Source: Prevotellaceae bacterium
GTDB lineage: Bacteria > Bacteroidota > Bacteroidia > Bacteroidales > UBA932
NCBI GenBank assembly: GCA_031267155.1
Contig: JAIRZR010000039.1
Coordinates: 1-6,403, forward strand
Reading direction: 5' to 3'
Length of the DNA stretch: 6,403 nucleotides
Positions 1 to 6,173 of this stretch are shown in pieces. Numbering within the stretch: position 1 is the stretch's first letter; the number at the start of each line of letters is the position of its first letter. The notes beneath the pieces are model-generated. The model was not told the DNA's origin. It made no database searches and saw only the letters and a list, made by a program, of their open reading frames with translations. A program made the position numbers and the translations under genes.

Positions 1-64
1 TAATAAATTTAACCTCGCATCAAACTCGGAAAAATCCGACGGCAAATTTAAGGTTATCCATCTT

Positions 65-82
65 AAACTCCTTACGGAGTTT
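65..82. repeat. Perfect inverted repeat, 7-bp stem with 4-nt loop
   Basis: AAACTCC (65-71) pairs with GGAGTTT (76-82) around the loop TTAC. No T-run follows on either strand, so it is not a standard intrinsic terminator. Its right half, TTACGGAGTT (72-81), recurs exactly at 181-190. The second copy sits just before an ATG at 195 and resembles a Shine-Dalgarno site. The left arm could therefore pair with either copy. Confidence 0.5.
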
Positions 83-95
83 GTCCGCAATGTAC

Positions 96-120
96 AAAAC
101 TGCCCCGCGCACTGTATAAA
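96..120 (+). repeat. Dispersed repeat, copy A
   Basis: This 25-bp segment matches 4062-4086 in direct orientation at 21 of 25 positions by hand alignment. The shared parts are AAAACTGCCC at the left, GCGC in the middle and GTATAAA at the right. Both copies lie in non-genic DNA at a similar distance upstream of a + strand gene: about 128 bp before the peptidase start here and about 137 bp before hpt for copy B. Both stay open in the frame that reads NCPA, with a synonymous CCC/CCT difference. The function is unknown. Confidence 0.5.
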
Positions 121-248
121 TCCTGAGAATCCTGCTTCAGACAGAAAAGTGTTTTTCACATCTCAAAAAAAGCATTAATTTTACGGAGTTCAAAATGAGA
201 GGATTTCTTATTTTCTCATTGATTTTAAAAACGTTAATAATTTTTATT

Positions 249-2402
249 ATGAAGAAGATATTATTATATTTTATTATTTCGGCGGTTTTGATTCCGAAAA
301 CCAGAGCCGACGAAGGCATGTGGCTCTTGCCGCTTATCGAAAAATTGAATATCGGGGATATGAAAAAAGCCGGATTCAAACTGTCTGCAAAAGACATTTA
401 CAGCATAAACTCATCGAGCATAAAGGACGCCATTGTGATATTTGGAGGCGGCTGTACGGGCGAAATCATATCCGACCAGGGATTGCTGCTGACCAATCAT
501 CACTGCGGATACGGCGCTATCCAGCAGCACAGCAGCGTCGAAAACGATTATCTTAAAGACGGATTCTGGGCGAAAAGCAAATCCGAAGAAAAGCCCACTC
601 CCGGACTCTCGGTTCAGTTTCTTGAACGTATTGAAGACGTTACGGATCAAATCGCTCCCGCCCTGAAAGGCATATCTTCGGAAGAAAAACGATCCGAAAT
701 CATATCGAAACTCTCGGACAGCATTGCCAAAAACGCAAAAAACGACATCAAGTATATCCGGGCATACGTATCGTCGATGTTTGGAGGAAACGATTTCTAT
801 CTTGTTGTATATAAAGTCTATTCCGATGTGCGGATGGTCGGAGCGCCTCCTTCGTCGATAGGCAAGTTCGGCGCCGATACCGACAACTGGATGTGGCCCC
901 GTCACACCGGCGATTTCTCCATCTTCCGCGTATATGGCGACTTAAACGGGAATCCGGCAGACTATTCCGAAAGCAACCTGCCTCTGCGCCCCAAACATCA
1001 TTTGCCAATATCCCTGAAAGGCTTTAAGGAAGGTGATTTCGCGATGATTATGGGATTCCCCGGAAGCACGCAGCGTTACATGACTTCCTGGGAAGTGGAC
1101 GAGCGAATCTCGATCTCCAATGCAAACAGGATAAAAATCAGGGGTATCCGCCAGGAACTGATGATGAAAGACATGCTGGCAGATCCGAAGGTAAAGATAC
1201 AGTATGCCACGAAATACAGCGGTTCAAGCAATTACTGGAAAAATTCAATAGGAATGAACAGGGCTTTGAAAAAGCTGAAAATAACAGATCTCAAGCGCGA
1301 ACAGGAAGCCCGGTTTTCGAACTGGACAGGCAGCGATTCCCGAAGAAAGGAACTGTACGGCAATGCTTTGTCCCTGATAGAATCGGCTGTAAAGGGACGG
1401 GCAAAAAACCTGTACGCACGGCAGTATCTTTCGGAAACAGTATTGCGGGGAAGCGAAATAGTATCGCTTGCTTCCAACTTCGTCCCGTTTTACAATTTGC
1501 TTAAAGACAATAAGACACAGGATGTTCAAGTTATGGGCAATACGTATAAAGAGAATATGGAAAACTTCCGCAAAAACTACAATCAGCCTACCGACAGGAA
1601 AATATCGGCGGTGATGCTGAAACTTTATTACGACAATGTTCCGCAGGAAGACAGACCCGGGATTTTCAATGACATACACAATGAATATGCCGGCGATTTC
1701 GAAAAATATGCCGACGAGCTGTTTTCGAAAACGTTTCTGTTGAACGCGGACAAAGTTGATGAATTTTTAAACAGTCCAACAATTGAGGCGCTGGAAAACG
1801 ATATAGCCGTGAAGCTTGCCCGTTCCATTGTACGGAAAATAAATGAACTTCAGGATGAAGACGCGGATAATTCCTTAAAATACAGGGAAGGCCACCGCAA
1901 ATATGTAGCCGGTCTGCTGGAGATGTACGAAGGTGTGCGTCCTGTTTATCCGGATGCAAATTCTACCATGCGAATGACTTACGGCAAAATATCGGGTTAT
2001 GTGCCGCAGGACGCCGGACATTTCGACTATGTAACTACGGCTGCAGGAATTTTGGAAAAGGAAGACCCCGACAACTGGGAATTTGAAGTGCCCTCAAAAC
2101 TGAAACAGCTTATCGAAGCGAAAAATTTCGGACAGTATGCAATGAAAGACGGACGTTTGCCGGTAAACTTTATCTTCGGCGGCGACATCACGGGCGGAAA
2201 CTCCGGAAGTCCGGTGCTTAACGCGAAGGGCGAACTGATCGGTACGGCTTTCGACGGCAACTGGGAAGCCATGAGCGGGGATATTGCATACGAAACAAAT
2301 CTGCAAAGGTGTATAAATCTTGATATAAGGTACACTCTGTTTGTAATCGACAAGTATGCGGATGCGAAATACCTGATTGACGAAATGACGATAATAAAAT
2401 AA
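249..2402 (+). CDS. dpp7: S46 family dipeptidyl-peptidase, DPP7-like (periplasmic)
   Basis: This is a serine exopeptidase that removes dipeptides from peptide N termini in the periplasm of Bacteroidota, feeding dipeptide uptake. From the ATG at 249 the product is 717 residues, the usual S46 length. It has a signal peptide (MKKILLYFIISAV...) with likely cleavage after TRA at residue 20, leaving DEGMWLL. The trypsin-like triad is visible: His85 in TNHHCGYGAIQQ, Asp222 in DNWMWPRHTGDF and Ser652 in ITGGNSGSP. Asn213 and Trp214, which hold the substrate N terminus in this family, are present, as is Asp669. The residue 18 after the catalytic Ser is Gly670 (FDGNWE). In characterised members Gly here marks DPP7 (hydrophobic P1) and Arg marks DPP11 (Asp/Glu P1). 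An in-frame ATG at 195 with GGAG upstream would add 18 hydrophobic residues. I prefer 249 because of the clean signal peptide and the family-like numbering. The HEAT gene follows after 11 nt. Confidence 0.95.
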   Translation: MKKILLYFIISAVLIPKTRADEGMWLLPLIEKLNIGDMKKAGFKLSAKDIYSINSSSIKDAIVIFGGGCTGEIISDQGLLLTNHHCGYGAIQQHSSVENDYLKDGFWAKSKSEEKPTPGLSVQFLERIEDVTDQIAPALKGISSEEKRSEIISKLSDSIAKNAKNDIKYIRAYVSSMFGGNDFYLVVYKVYSDVRMVGAPPSSIGKFGADTDNWMWPRHTGDFSIFRVYGDLNGNPADYSESNLPLRPKHHLPISLKGFKEGDFAMIMGFPGSTQRYMTSWEVDERISISNANRIKIRGIRQELMMKDMLADPKVKIQYATKYSGSSNYWKNSIGMNRALKKLKITDLKREQEARFSNWTGSDSRRKELYGNALSLIESAVKGRAKNLYARQYLSETVLRGSEIVSLASNFVPFYNLLKDNKTQDVQVMGNTYKENMENFRKNYNQPTDRKISAVMLKLYYDNVPQEDRPGIFNDIHNEYAGDFEKYADELFSKTFLLNADKVDEFLNSPTIEALENDIAVKLARSIVRKINELQDEDADNSLKYREGHRKYVAGLLEMYEGVRPVYPDANSTMRMTYGKISGYVPQDAGHFDYVTTAAGILEKEDPDNWEFEVPSKLKQLIEAKNFGQYAMKDGRLPVNFIFGGDITGGNSGSPVLNAKGELIGTAFDGNWEAMSGDIAYETNLQRCINLDIRYTLFVIDKYADAKYLIDEMTIIK

Positions 2403-2413
2403 ATTTTACAGAT

Positions 2414-3955
2414 ATGAAAATTCTTCCATTATACGATTTACAGCAGGAAATCAACCGTTTGTTCATTGCGGGAAGCAAGTTTGCGAAAAATGATCCGCGT
2501 CTGCAGAAACAGGCGGCTGTTTTTAACAAGCTGGGAGAGAAGTCTCCCGTGTTCAAGAGAATTGCCGAAGGCATCGAAAACCTTCTCAATGCGGAATCCG
2601 CAGATTCGTCGGGCAATTTGCTGGAAATAAGTACCCTTCTGTATGCAGTACTGTACACTCAGGGCGAAACTGCAGGGACAGACCCGCAGGAAACGGAATT
2701 GACGCCCGTCCTGCCGCTGGATCAGGTTCAGACAGACAAATCCTATCTGGCTCTCAAGCCTTTAATCGAAGCTTTGACTCAACAGAAGGGAGAGCGCCTG
2801 AGCGATGTAAGGACTGCCTTCAGGAACGGACAGGTCAACGATTTCAGGATTTATCCCCTGATAGACGCCGCCCTGGCAGACCGCTACACCGAACTCGCCG
2901 ATTATCTCGAAACTGCTGTTATCCCCGCTATTGGCAAGCCGGTTATGCCCTGCATAATAAACGGTTTCAACTACGAGGGAAATACCGGCGACATCCGCAG
3001 GTTCAGGATTTTGCATAAATTTGACTATGACGGAATACCCGAAATGGTCGACAGGATTTTCGCCGGCAAATCCATACCGCTGCAGGCGGAAGCGGTGAAA
3101 ACATTGAGCAAAAACCCTGAAAACGAAGACTTGCTGCTCAAGTTCGCCGACGATAAAAACAAAGTCATAAGAATGGCTGCATACCAAACTCTTACTGAGC
3201 TGAAAACGGAATCGGCAGAGAAAACTTTGGTTGAGCTGTTTATTTCCGGCAAGAGAAAATCGGATACTCTGGAACTTGGCAAAATTTTGAGAGCCAGGCT
3301 GCAGGATAAGTTTGTTCCCACATTGCTCGACAAGGCAAAAGCCGACTACAAAAAATGTATCGAACCGGACAAATACGAGGATATAAAAGCCATGTCCGCC
3401 GCTTTCGAAACTCTTAACGCGAGTATGAATACTCTGGTCAACAATGCAAATAAGGACGTCATGGAGTTTTACAGGGATATGTTTACCGGTAAAAAGTACA
3501 GAGACTTGTCGAAAACAGCCGAATCGAAAATAAGTTATCTTTATATGCCGGGAATGATAGCGGATTCTGCCGCCAGAAATCTGGAAAATACGCAGGAAGG
3601 TTTTGAATGTCTGGAATTTCTGTCGAAAAATTCTTCCTTCGACGAATTTATGTATTCATATTTCAAAGTGTCCGTGAGAAATAAAGTGGACAGGAAAAAG
3701 GTATTCAGCAATTTCTCAAAACATATAGATAAACTGATTGACAAACACGTTTTTGCCGAAATATTTCCCGACAGGAACGAAAAACTCAATCCGGAGGATA
3801 TCGACGAGCGCTGGATAAAACTCCTCGAAAACAAACTTCCGAAAAAGAAACATCTTTCTCTTGAAGACGCCAAAGTATATATCGGTTTAACAGGCGAAAA
3901 AAACGAGAAACTGCAATCTTTTCTGTCTAATATAATAAGTGCGTATGGAGAATAA
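2414..3955 (+). CDS. HEAT-repeat domain protein, cytoplasmic, function unknown
   Basis: This 513-residue protein has no signal peptide or membrane segment. It is rich in Leu, Lys and Glu, as expected of an all-helical scaffold. The clearest HEAT-type helical pairs lie at about residues 221-276, with the typical pattern DDKNKVIRMAAYQTLTEL at 246-263. The N-terminal region (LQQEINRLFIAGSKFAKNDPRL, split here as residues 9-24 and 25-30) and the C-terminal third (about 380-513, charged and helical) do not match a domain I can name. It resembles HEAT proteins that I recall beside MoxR-type AAA ATPase, VWA and SWIM zinc-finger genes in Bacteroidota. That is memory-based inference, and none of those partners is in this window. 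The start is the only sensible ATG, 11 nt after the peptidase stop, so the two genes are probably co-transcribed. No catalytic motif is visible. A protein-interaction role is likely but unproven. Confidence 0.85.
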   Translation: MKILPLYDLQQEINRLFIAGSKFAKNDPRLQKQAAVFNKLGEKSPVFKRIAEGIENLLNAESADSSGNLLEISTLLYAVLYTQGETAGTDPQETELTPVLPLDQVQTDKSYLALKPLIEALTQQKGERLSDVRTAFRNGQVNDFRIYPLIDAALADRYTELADYLETAVIPAIGKPVMPCIINGFNYEGNTGDIRRFRILHKFDYDGIPEMVDRIFAGKSIPLQAEAVKTLSKNPENEDLLLKFADDKNKVIRMAAYQTLTELKTESAEKTLVELFISGKRKSDTLELGKILRARLQDKFVPTLLDKAKADYKKCIEPDKYEDIKAMSAAFETLNASMNTLVNNANKDVMEFYRDMFTGKKYRDLSKTAESKISYLYMPGMIADSAARNLENTQEGFECLEFLSKNSSFDEFMYSYFKVSVRNKVDRKKVFSNFSKHIDKLIDKHVFAEIFPDRNEKLNPEDIDERWIKLLENKLPKKKHLSLEDAKVYIGLTGEKNEKLQSFLSNIISAYGE

Positions 3956-3999
3956 AATCCATCATAAATCATATTAATGCTATATAATAAAAAACACGC

Positions 4000-4016
4000 C
4001 TGTTTGGAAAAAACAG
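4000..4016. repeat. Hairpin in the spacer after the HEAT gene
   Basis: CTGTTT (4000-4005) pairs with AAACAG (4011-4016) around GGAAA. It lies 45 nt after the HEAT gene stop and could help end that transcript. However, no T-run follows on the + strand. On the minus strand the stem is followed by GCGTGTTTTTTATT, which is closer to an intrinsic terminator but has no minus-strand gene to serve. The rest of 3956-4061 is AT-rich without gene-like content. Confidence 0.3.
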
Positions 4017-4061
4017 ACAGGGAACTTTAAAACATGAAGGAATATATATAATAAATATAAT

Positions 4062-4086
4062 AAAACTGCCCTGCGCGAAGTATAAA
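4062..4086 (+). repeat. Dispersed repeat, copy B
   Basis: This is the partner of the segment at 96-120, with 21 of 25 bases identical. In the matching frame a stretch from 4064 to a TAA at 4160-4162 is open and reads NCPARSIKCGFLSYSLE onwards. It has no start codon, and a stop lies directly before it at 4061-4063. This stretch contains the probable hpt promoter at 4142-4149 and a CTCCTTGGAG palindrome at 4105-4114. It may be a mobile or amplified intergenic element that carries a promoter. The identity beyond the 25-bp core is not shared with copy A. Confidence 0.5.
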
Positions 4087-4141
4087 ATGCGGATTTTTGT
4101 CGTACTCCTTGGAGAGCGATACATCTATAATAAAAATGTAT

Positions 4142-4149
4142 TATTTTTG
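4142..4149 (+). promoter_or_regulatory. Probable Bacteroidota -7 promoter element for hpt-adk
   Basis: TATTTTTG matches the Bacteroidota -7 consensus TAnnTTTG exactly. Transcription would start near 4156 and give a leader of roughly 68 nt before the hpt ATG. No convincing TTTG -33 element sits at the usual spacing upstream. ATACAT (4119-4124) and ATGTAT (4136-4141) form an inverted repeat directly before it, a possible operator. No known purine riboswitch is apparent in the leader. Confidence 0.45.
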
Positions 4150-4223
4150 CAAAACGGTTTAATTGCTTATTTAGAATTAAGACGGTGAACATAAGGTAAA
4201 TAATAGAAACAAAACAAGATTTT

Positions 4224-4763
4224 ATGACACGGATAAGTCTGCATGACAAAGTTTTCGACAAATATATTTCCTCACGAGAAATAATAACTGCTGTGAAAAA
4301 TATCGCCAAACATATTAATAATGATATGAAAAACGAAAATTTACCCGTATTTTTAAGCATACTGAACGGTTCGTTTATGTTTACCTCCGATTTGATGAAA
4401 TACATCAGGTTCAACTGTTTATTGAGTTTCATTAAATTAAGTTCATACGAAGGTCTGTCATCCAGGGGAGAGATCAGGGAACTCATAGGACTGAATCTTG
4501 ATTTGACAGGCAAGACAGTGATTATCATAGAAGATATTGTTGATACGGGAGTAACAATGGAATATCTTGCAAACAAACTGTCGGAATATAAGCCTAAGCA
4601 GTTGAAAGTGGCAAGCATGCTCTTCAAACCCGAATCATGCCGCAATACGGTTAAACCCGACTATACCGGCATAAATGTGCCTGACGAGTTTATTGTAGGT
4701 TATGGACTGGATTATAAGGGTTTGGGACGGAATTACCCTGAAATATACAAACTGGTAAAATAA
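4224..4763 (+). CDS. hpt: Hypoxanthine phosphoribosyltransferase
   Basis: This enzyme converts hypoxanthine (and usually guanine) plus PRPP to IMP or GMP in cytoplasmic purine salvage. The product is 179 residues, normal for bacterial HPRTs. The PRPP-binding loop is clear at residues 99-111 (VIIIEDIVDTGVT, with the acidic pair Glu103-Asp104). LNGS at 47-50 is the pyrophosphate-contacting loop, and KLSSYEG at 71-77 is the mobile Ser-Tyr flap. DEFIVGYGLDY at 154-164 is the conserved base-binding and C-terminal region. The gene follows a 268-bp spacer with its own probable promoter at 4142-4149. It is followed by adk after 7 nt, an arrangement common in Bacteroidota. Nothing suggests loss of function. 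Confidence 0.95.
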   Translation: MTRISLHDKVFDKYISSREIITAVKNIAKHINNDMKNENLPVFLSILNGSFMFTSDLMKYIRFNCLLSFIKLSSYEGLSSRGEIRELIGLNLDLTGKTVIIIEDIVDTGVTMEYLANKLSEYKPKQLKVASMLFKPESCRNTVKPDYTGINVPDEFIVGYGLDYKGLGRNYPEIYKLVK

Positions 4764-4770
4764 TTATAAC

Positions 4771-5373
4771 ATGTTTAATATAGTATTATTTGGACCTCCG
4801 GGAGCGGGAAAAGGCACACAGGCGCTGAAACTGGTAGAAAAGTATAATCTGCTTCATCTTTCCACGGGCGACATTCTGCGTGCGGAAATGAAGAAAAATT
4901 CTCCGCTCGGACAAAAGGTGAAAAGTCTGATAGAAAAAGGCGAACTGGTTCCCGATGAAACAGTTATCGAACTTATTCGCGAAAAACTGAACAGCAACAA
5001 AGACGCTGCGGGATTTATTTTTGACGGATTTCCCCGCACGGTTGAACAGGCAAAATCCCTGGACGAAATGTTGAGCCGGGAATCTTTGGATATCGCGCTT
5101 ATGCTTACGCTCGAAGTTGAAGAAGAGGAACTTATTTCGCGCATACTGTTGAGGGGACAAAATTCGGGAAGAGCCGACGATTCCAATCCCGACATAATCA
5201 AGAACAGAATCAAAGTCTATAACGAACAGACAAGTCCGGTTGCCGAATATTATAAAAAACAGGGCAAACATGCTTCCGTCGATAATATGGGCACGATAGA
5301 AAATACATTCGCTCAGCTTGAAGCTCATGTCGAAAAATGGCGAACTTTCCTGCTTGGAAATCCTAAAACGTAG
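4771..5373 (+). CDS. adk: Adenylate kinase, short-LID form
   Basis: Adenylate kinase catalyses ATP + AMP to 2 ADP in the cytoplasm and balances the adenylate pool. The P-loop is GPPGAGKGT at residues 8-16. The NMP-binding site has STGDILR at 31-37, and DGFPRT at 85-90 carries the conserved AMP-contacting region. The LID is the short type: RGQNSGRADD at 129-138 leads straight into the helix IIKNRIKVY, with no zinc cysteines, as in other Bacteroidota enzymes. Those are about 190 residues, and this one has 200. The last ten (RTFLLGNPKT after Trp190) run past the usual end, and the frame stays open beyond the TAG at 5371-5373. The C-terminus may therefore have been replaced or extended by a fusion. 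It is probably co-transcribed with hpt. The core enzyme looks intact. Confidence 0.95.
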   Translation: MFNIVLFGPPGAGKGTQALKLVEKYNLLHLSTGDILRAEMKKNSPLGQKVKSLIEKGELVPDETVIELIREKLNSNKDAAGFIFDGFPRTVEQAKSLDEMLSRESLDIALMLTLEVEEEELISRILLRGQNSGRADDSNPDIIKNRIKVYNEQTSPVAEYYKKQGKHASVDNMGTIENTFAQLEAHVEKWRTFLLGNPKT

Positions 5374-5475
5374 GTTCCTGATGTTTGGAAAAGTCTGCTG
5401 CAGTTTGCGGATAAGCTTTTCCAGTGCGCAGACAAGTCTCCCGTCCGTATCGCGGCTTTCTCCGCATTATCCCTG
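5374..5475 (+). pseudogene. Possible remnant of a HEAT-like helical repeat gene, in frame behind adk
   Basis: In the adk frame the sequence continues open past the TAG until 5536-5538. Codons from 5374 to about 5475 read VPDVWKSLLQFADKLFQ and then CADKSPVRIAAFSALSL. The second part follows the HEAT pattern (D..xxVRxAAxxxL) seen in the HEAT gene of this window at residues 246-263. The last ten residues of adk (RTFLLGNPKT) may belong to the same remnant, with the TAG as a later nonsense codon. There is no start codon and the piece ends against the Cache gene, so no functional product is expected. It could also be chance, because the stretch is short. Confidence 0.35.
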
Positions 5476-5506
5476 CCGTCCCGAGTTTTTGATAATAAAA
5501 TAGCTG

Positions 5507-6061
5507 TTATTTCACTCGTTGCAGGTCGAGTATGCTGAAATTGGGCTGGAATCTGAATTTACCGTAACTGCCGGATAATTTGTTTAATTTTTCGACAGTC
5601 ATGGTTTCGTTATAGATACCTGCACAGACAGTACCGGTAGCCGAGAACCGGATAAATGTATGATACTTTACGGTCGTACCCGGCTTAGGGCAGATAAATT
5701 CTATCCAACCGCCGCCTTGCTGTGCAATTTCGCACAATTCAATTCCATAATGTTTGTTATTCCAGTCCAGGTGTTCACGGATATTTCCATCCTGACGTTC
5801 GGGGAAAGCGGGGTTGGATAATACCAGACTTTCTTCCACATCTATAACGAAGATATACGTGTCTTTCCAGGTAAATTCAGACGTCCGGTCACGAAGAATT
5901 TCAAGACCTTCCTTACCTGTACTCTCTGCCGCTTTATGTACTTTTTCGATGACCTCCTGCGGAGATGCGATTTCATTGTTACTCATGTTTTGCGAAAATG
6001 TTTTTGATATGCAAAATATGCACACCAAGATTAATAAAATTGACTTTGTTTTCATTGCCAT
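5507..6061 (-). CDS. Secreted single-Cache-domain protein
   Basis: This 184-residue exported protein is made almost entirely of one Cache domain, a PAS-like fold that binds small ligands outside the cytoplasm. The signal peptide is KTKSILLILVCIFCISKTFS, with likely cleavage after Ser23 to leave QNMSNN. No lipobox is seen, because the cysteines at 14 and 17 lack the required flanking residues. Cache hallmarks are SPQEVIEKVHKAA at 33-45, FTWKDTYIFVIDVE at 63-76, GGWIEFICPKPG at 117-128 and the closing strand VCAGIYNETM at 145-154. No transmembrane, kinase or chemotaxis module follows, so it is free in the periplasm or works with an unlinked partner. ATGs at 6061 and 6055 both fit, and the second gives a more typical MKTK start. 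It converges on adk. Its promoter is probably at 6148-6155. Confidence 0.88.
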   Translation of the reverse strand: MAMKTKSILLILVCIFCISKTFSQNMSNNEIASPQEVIEKVHKAAESTGKEGLEILRDRTSEFTWKDTYIFVIDVEESLVLSNPAFPERQDGNIREHLDWNNKHYGIELCEIAQQGGGWIEFICPKPGTTVKYHTFIRFSATGTVCAGIYNETMTVEKLNKLSGSYGKFRFQPNFSILDLQRVK

Positions 6062-6147
6062 ATTTTTTTTGAATTATGAGGCAAAGTAACGAAGTCAATC
6101 GGACAGGGAAAACCCGAAAATTGCTATTTTTTAAAACCTAAGCAATG

Positions 6148-6155
6148 CAAAGTTA
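6148..6155 (-). promoter_or_regulatory. Probable Bacteroidota -7 promoter element for the Cache gene
   Basis: On the minus strand this reads TAACTTTG, an exact match to TAnnTTTG. Transcription would start near 6141 and leave a leader of about 80 nt. A TTTG at 6182-6185 (minus strand) could serve as the -33 element, but the 26-nt spacing is longer than usual. A near match, TTACTTTG at 6083-6090, lacks the second-position A. Confidence 0.45.
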
Positions 6156-6173
6156 GCAAGAATCGGATTTTAT

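Larger units (their letters stand above)
2..178 (+). other. Open frame entering from the left edge, possible 3' end of an unknown small gene
   Basis: From base 2 a frame stays open for 58 codons to a TAA at 176-178, with no start codon inside the window. It reads ...KVIHLKLLTEFVRNVQNCPA... and ends TSQKKH. I recognise no family. A run this long in AT-rich DNA is only mildly unlikely by chance, so it may be the tail of a gene, a decayed gene, or a repeat that happens to be open. It contains the hairpin at 65-82 and repeat copy A at 96-120, whose reading NCPA is shared with copy B near 4064. No other gene candidate is visible in bases 1-248. Confidence 0.22.

Noticed and set aside
26..39. TCGGA-AAAA-TCCGA hairpin as a terminator of an upstream gene
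   Set aside because: The stem is only five bp, no T-run follows, and the frame entering from the left remains open through it.
176..183. TAATTTTA as the peptidase promoter
   Set aside because: It misses the final G of TAnnTTTG and has no -33 element at the right spacing. It is possible, but not strong enough to list.
411..905. Long minus-strand open frames inside the peptidase gene
   Set aside because: They are antisense shadows of a gene with an intact triad and family-length product.
4156..4223. Purine riboswitch in the hpt leader
   Set aside because: The 68-nt leader shows no three-way-junction pairing or conserved loop sequences of the purine class.
3980..4645. 221-codon open frame on the minus strand covering the spacer and most of hpt
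   Set aside because: It lies opposite a clear hpt gene and has no recognisable family. Its composition is what antisense reading of AT-rich DNA gives.
5387..5422. GGAAAAG...CTTTTCC inverted repeat as a terminator between adk and the Cache gene
   Set aside because: The arms are 7 bp with a 22-nt loop, AT-rich, and followed by no T-run. It is too weak to call.
5318..5503. 61-codon + strand frame overlapping the end of adk
   Set aside because: It starts inside adk in another frame and its sequence matches nothing. The adk-frame readthrough is the more protein-like reading of the same DNA.
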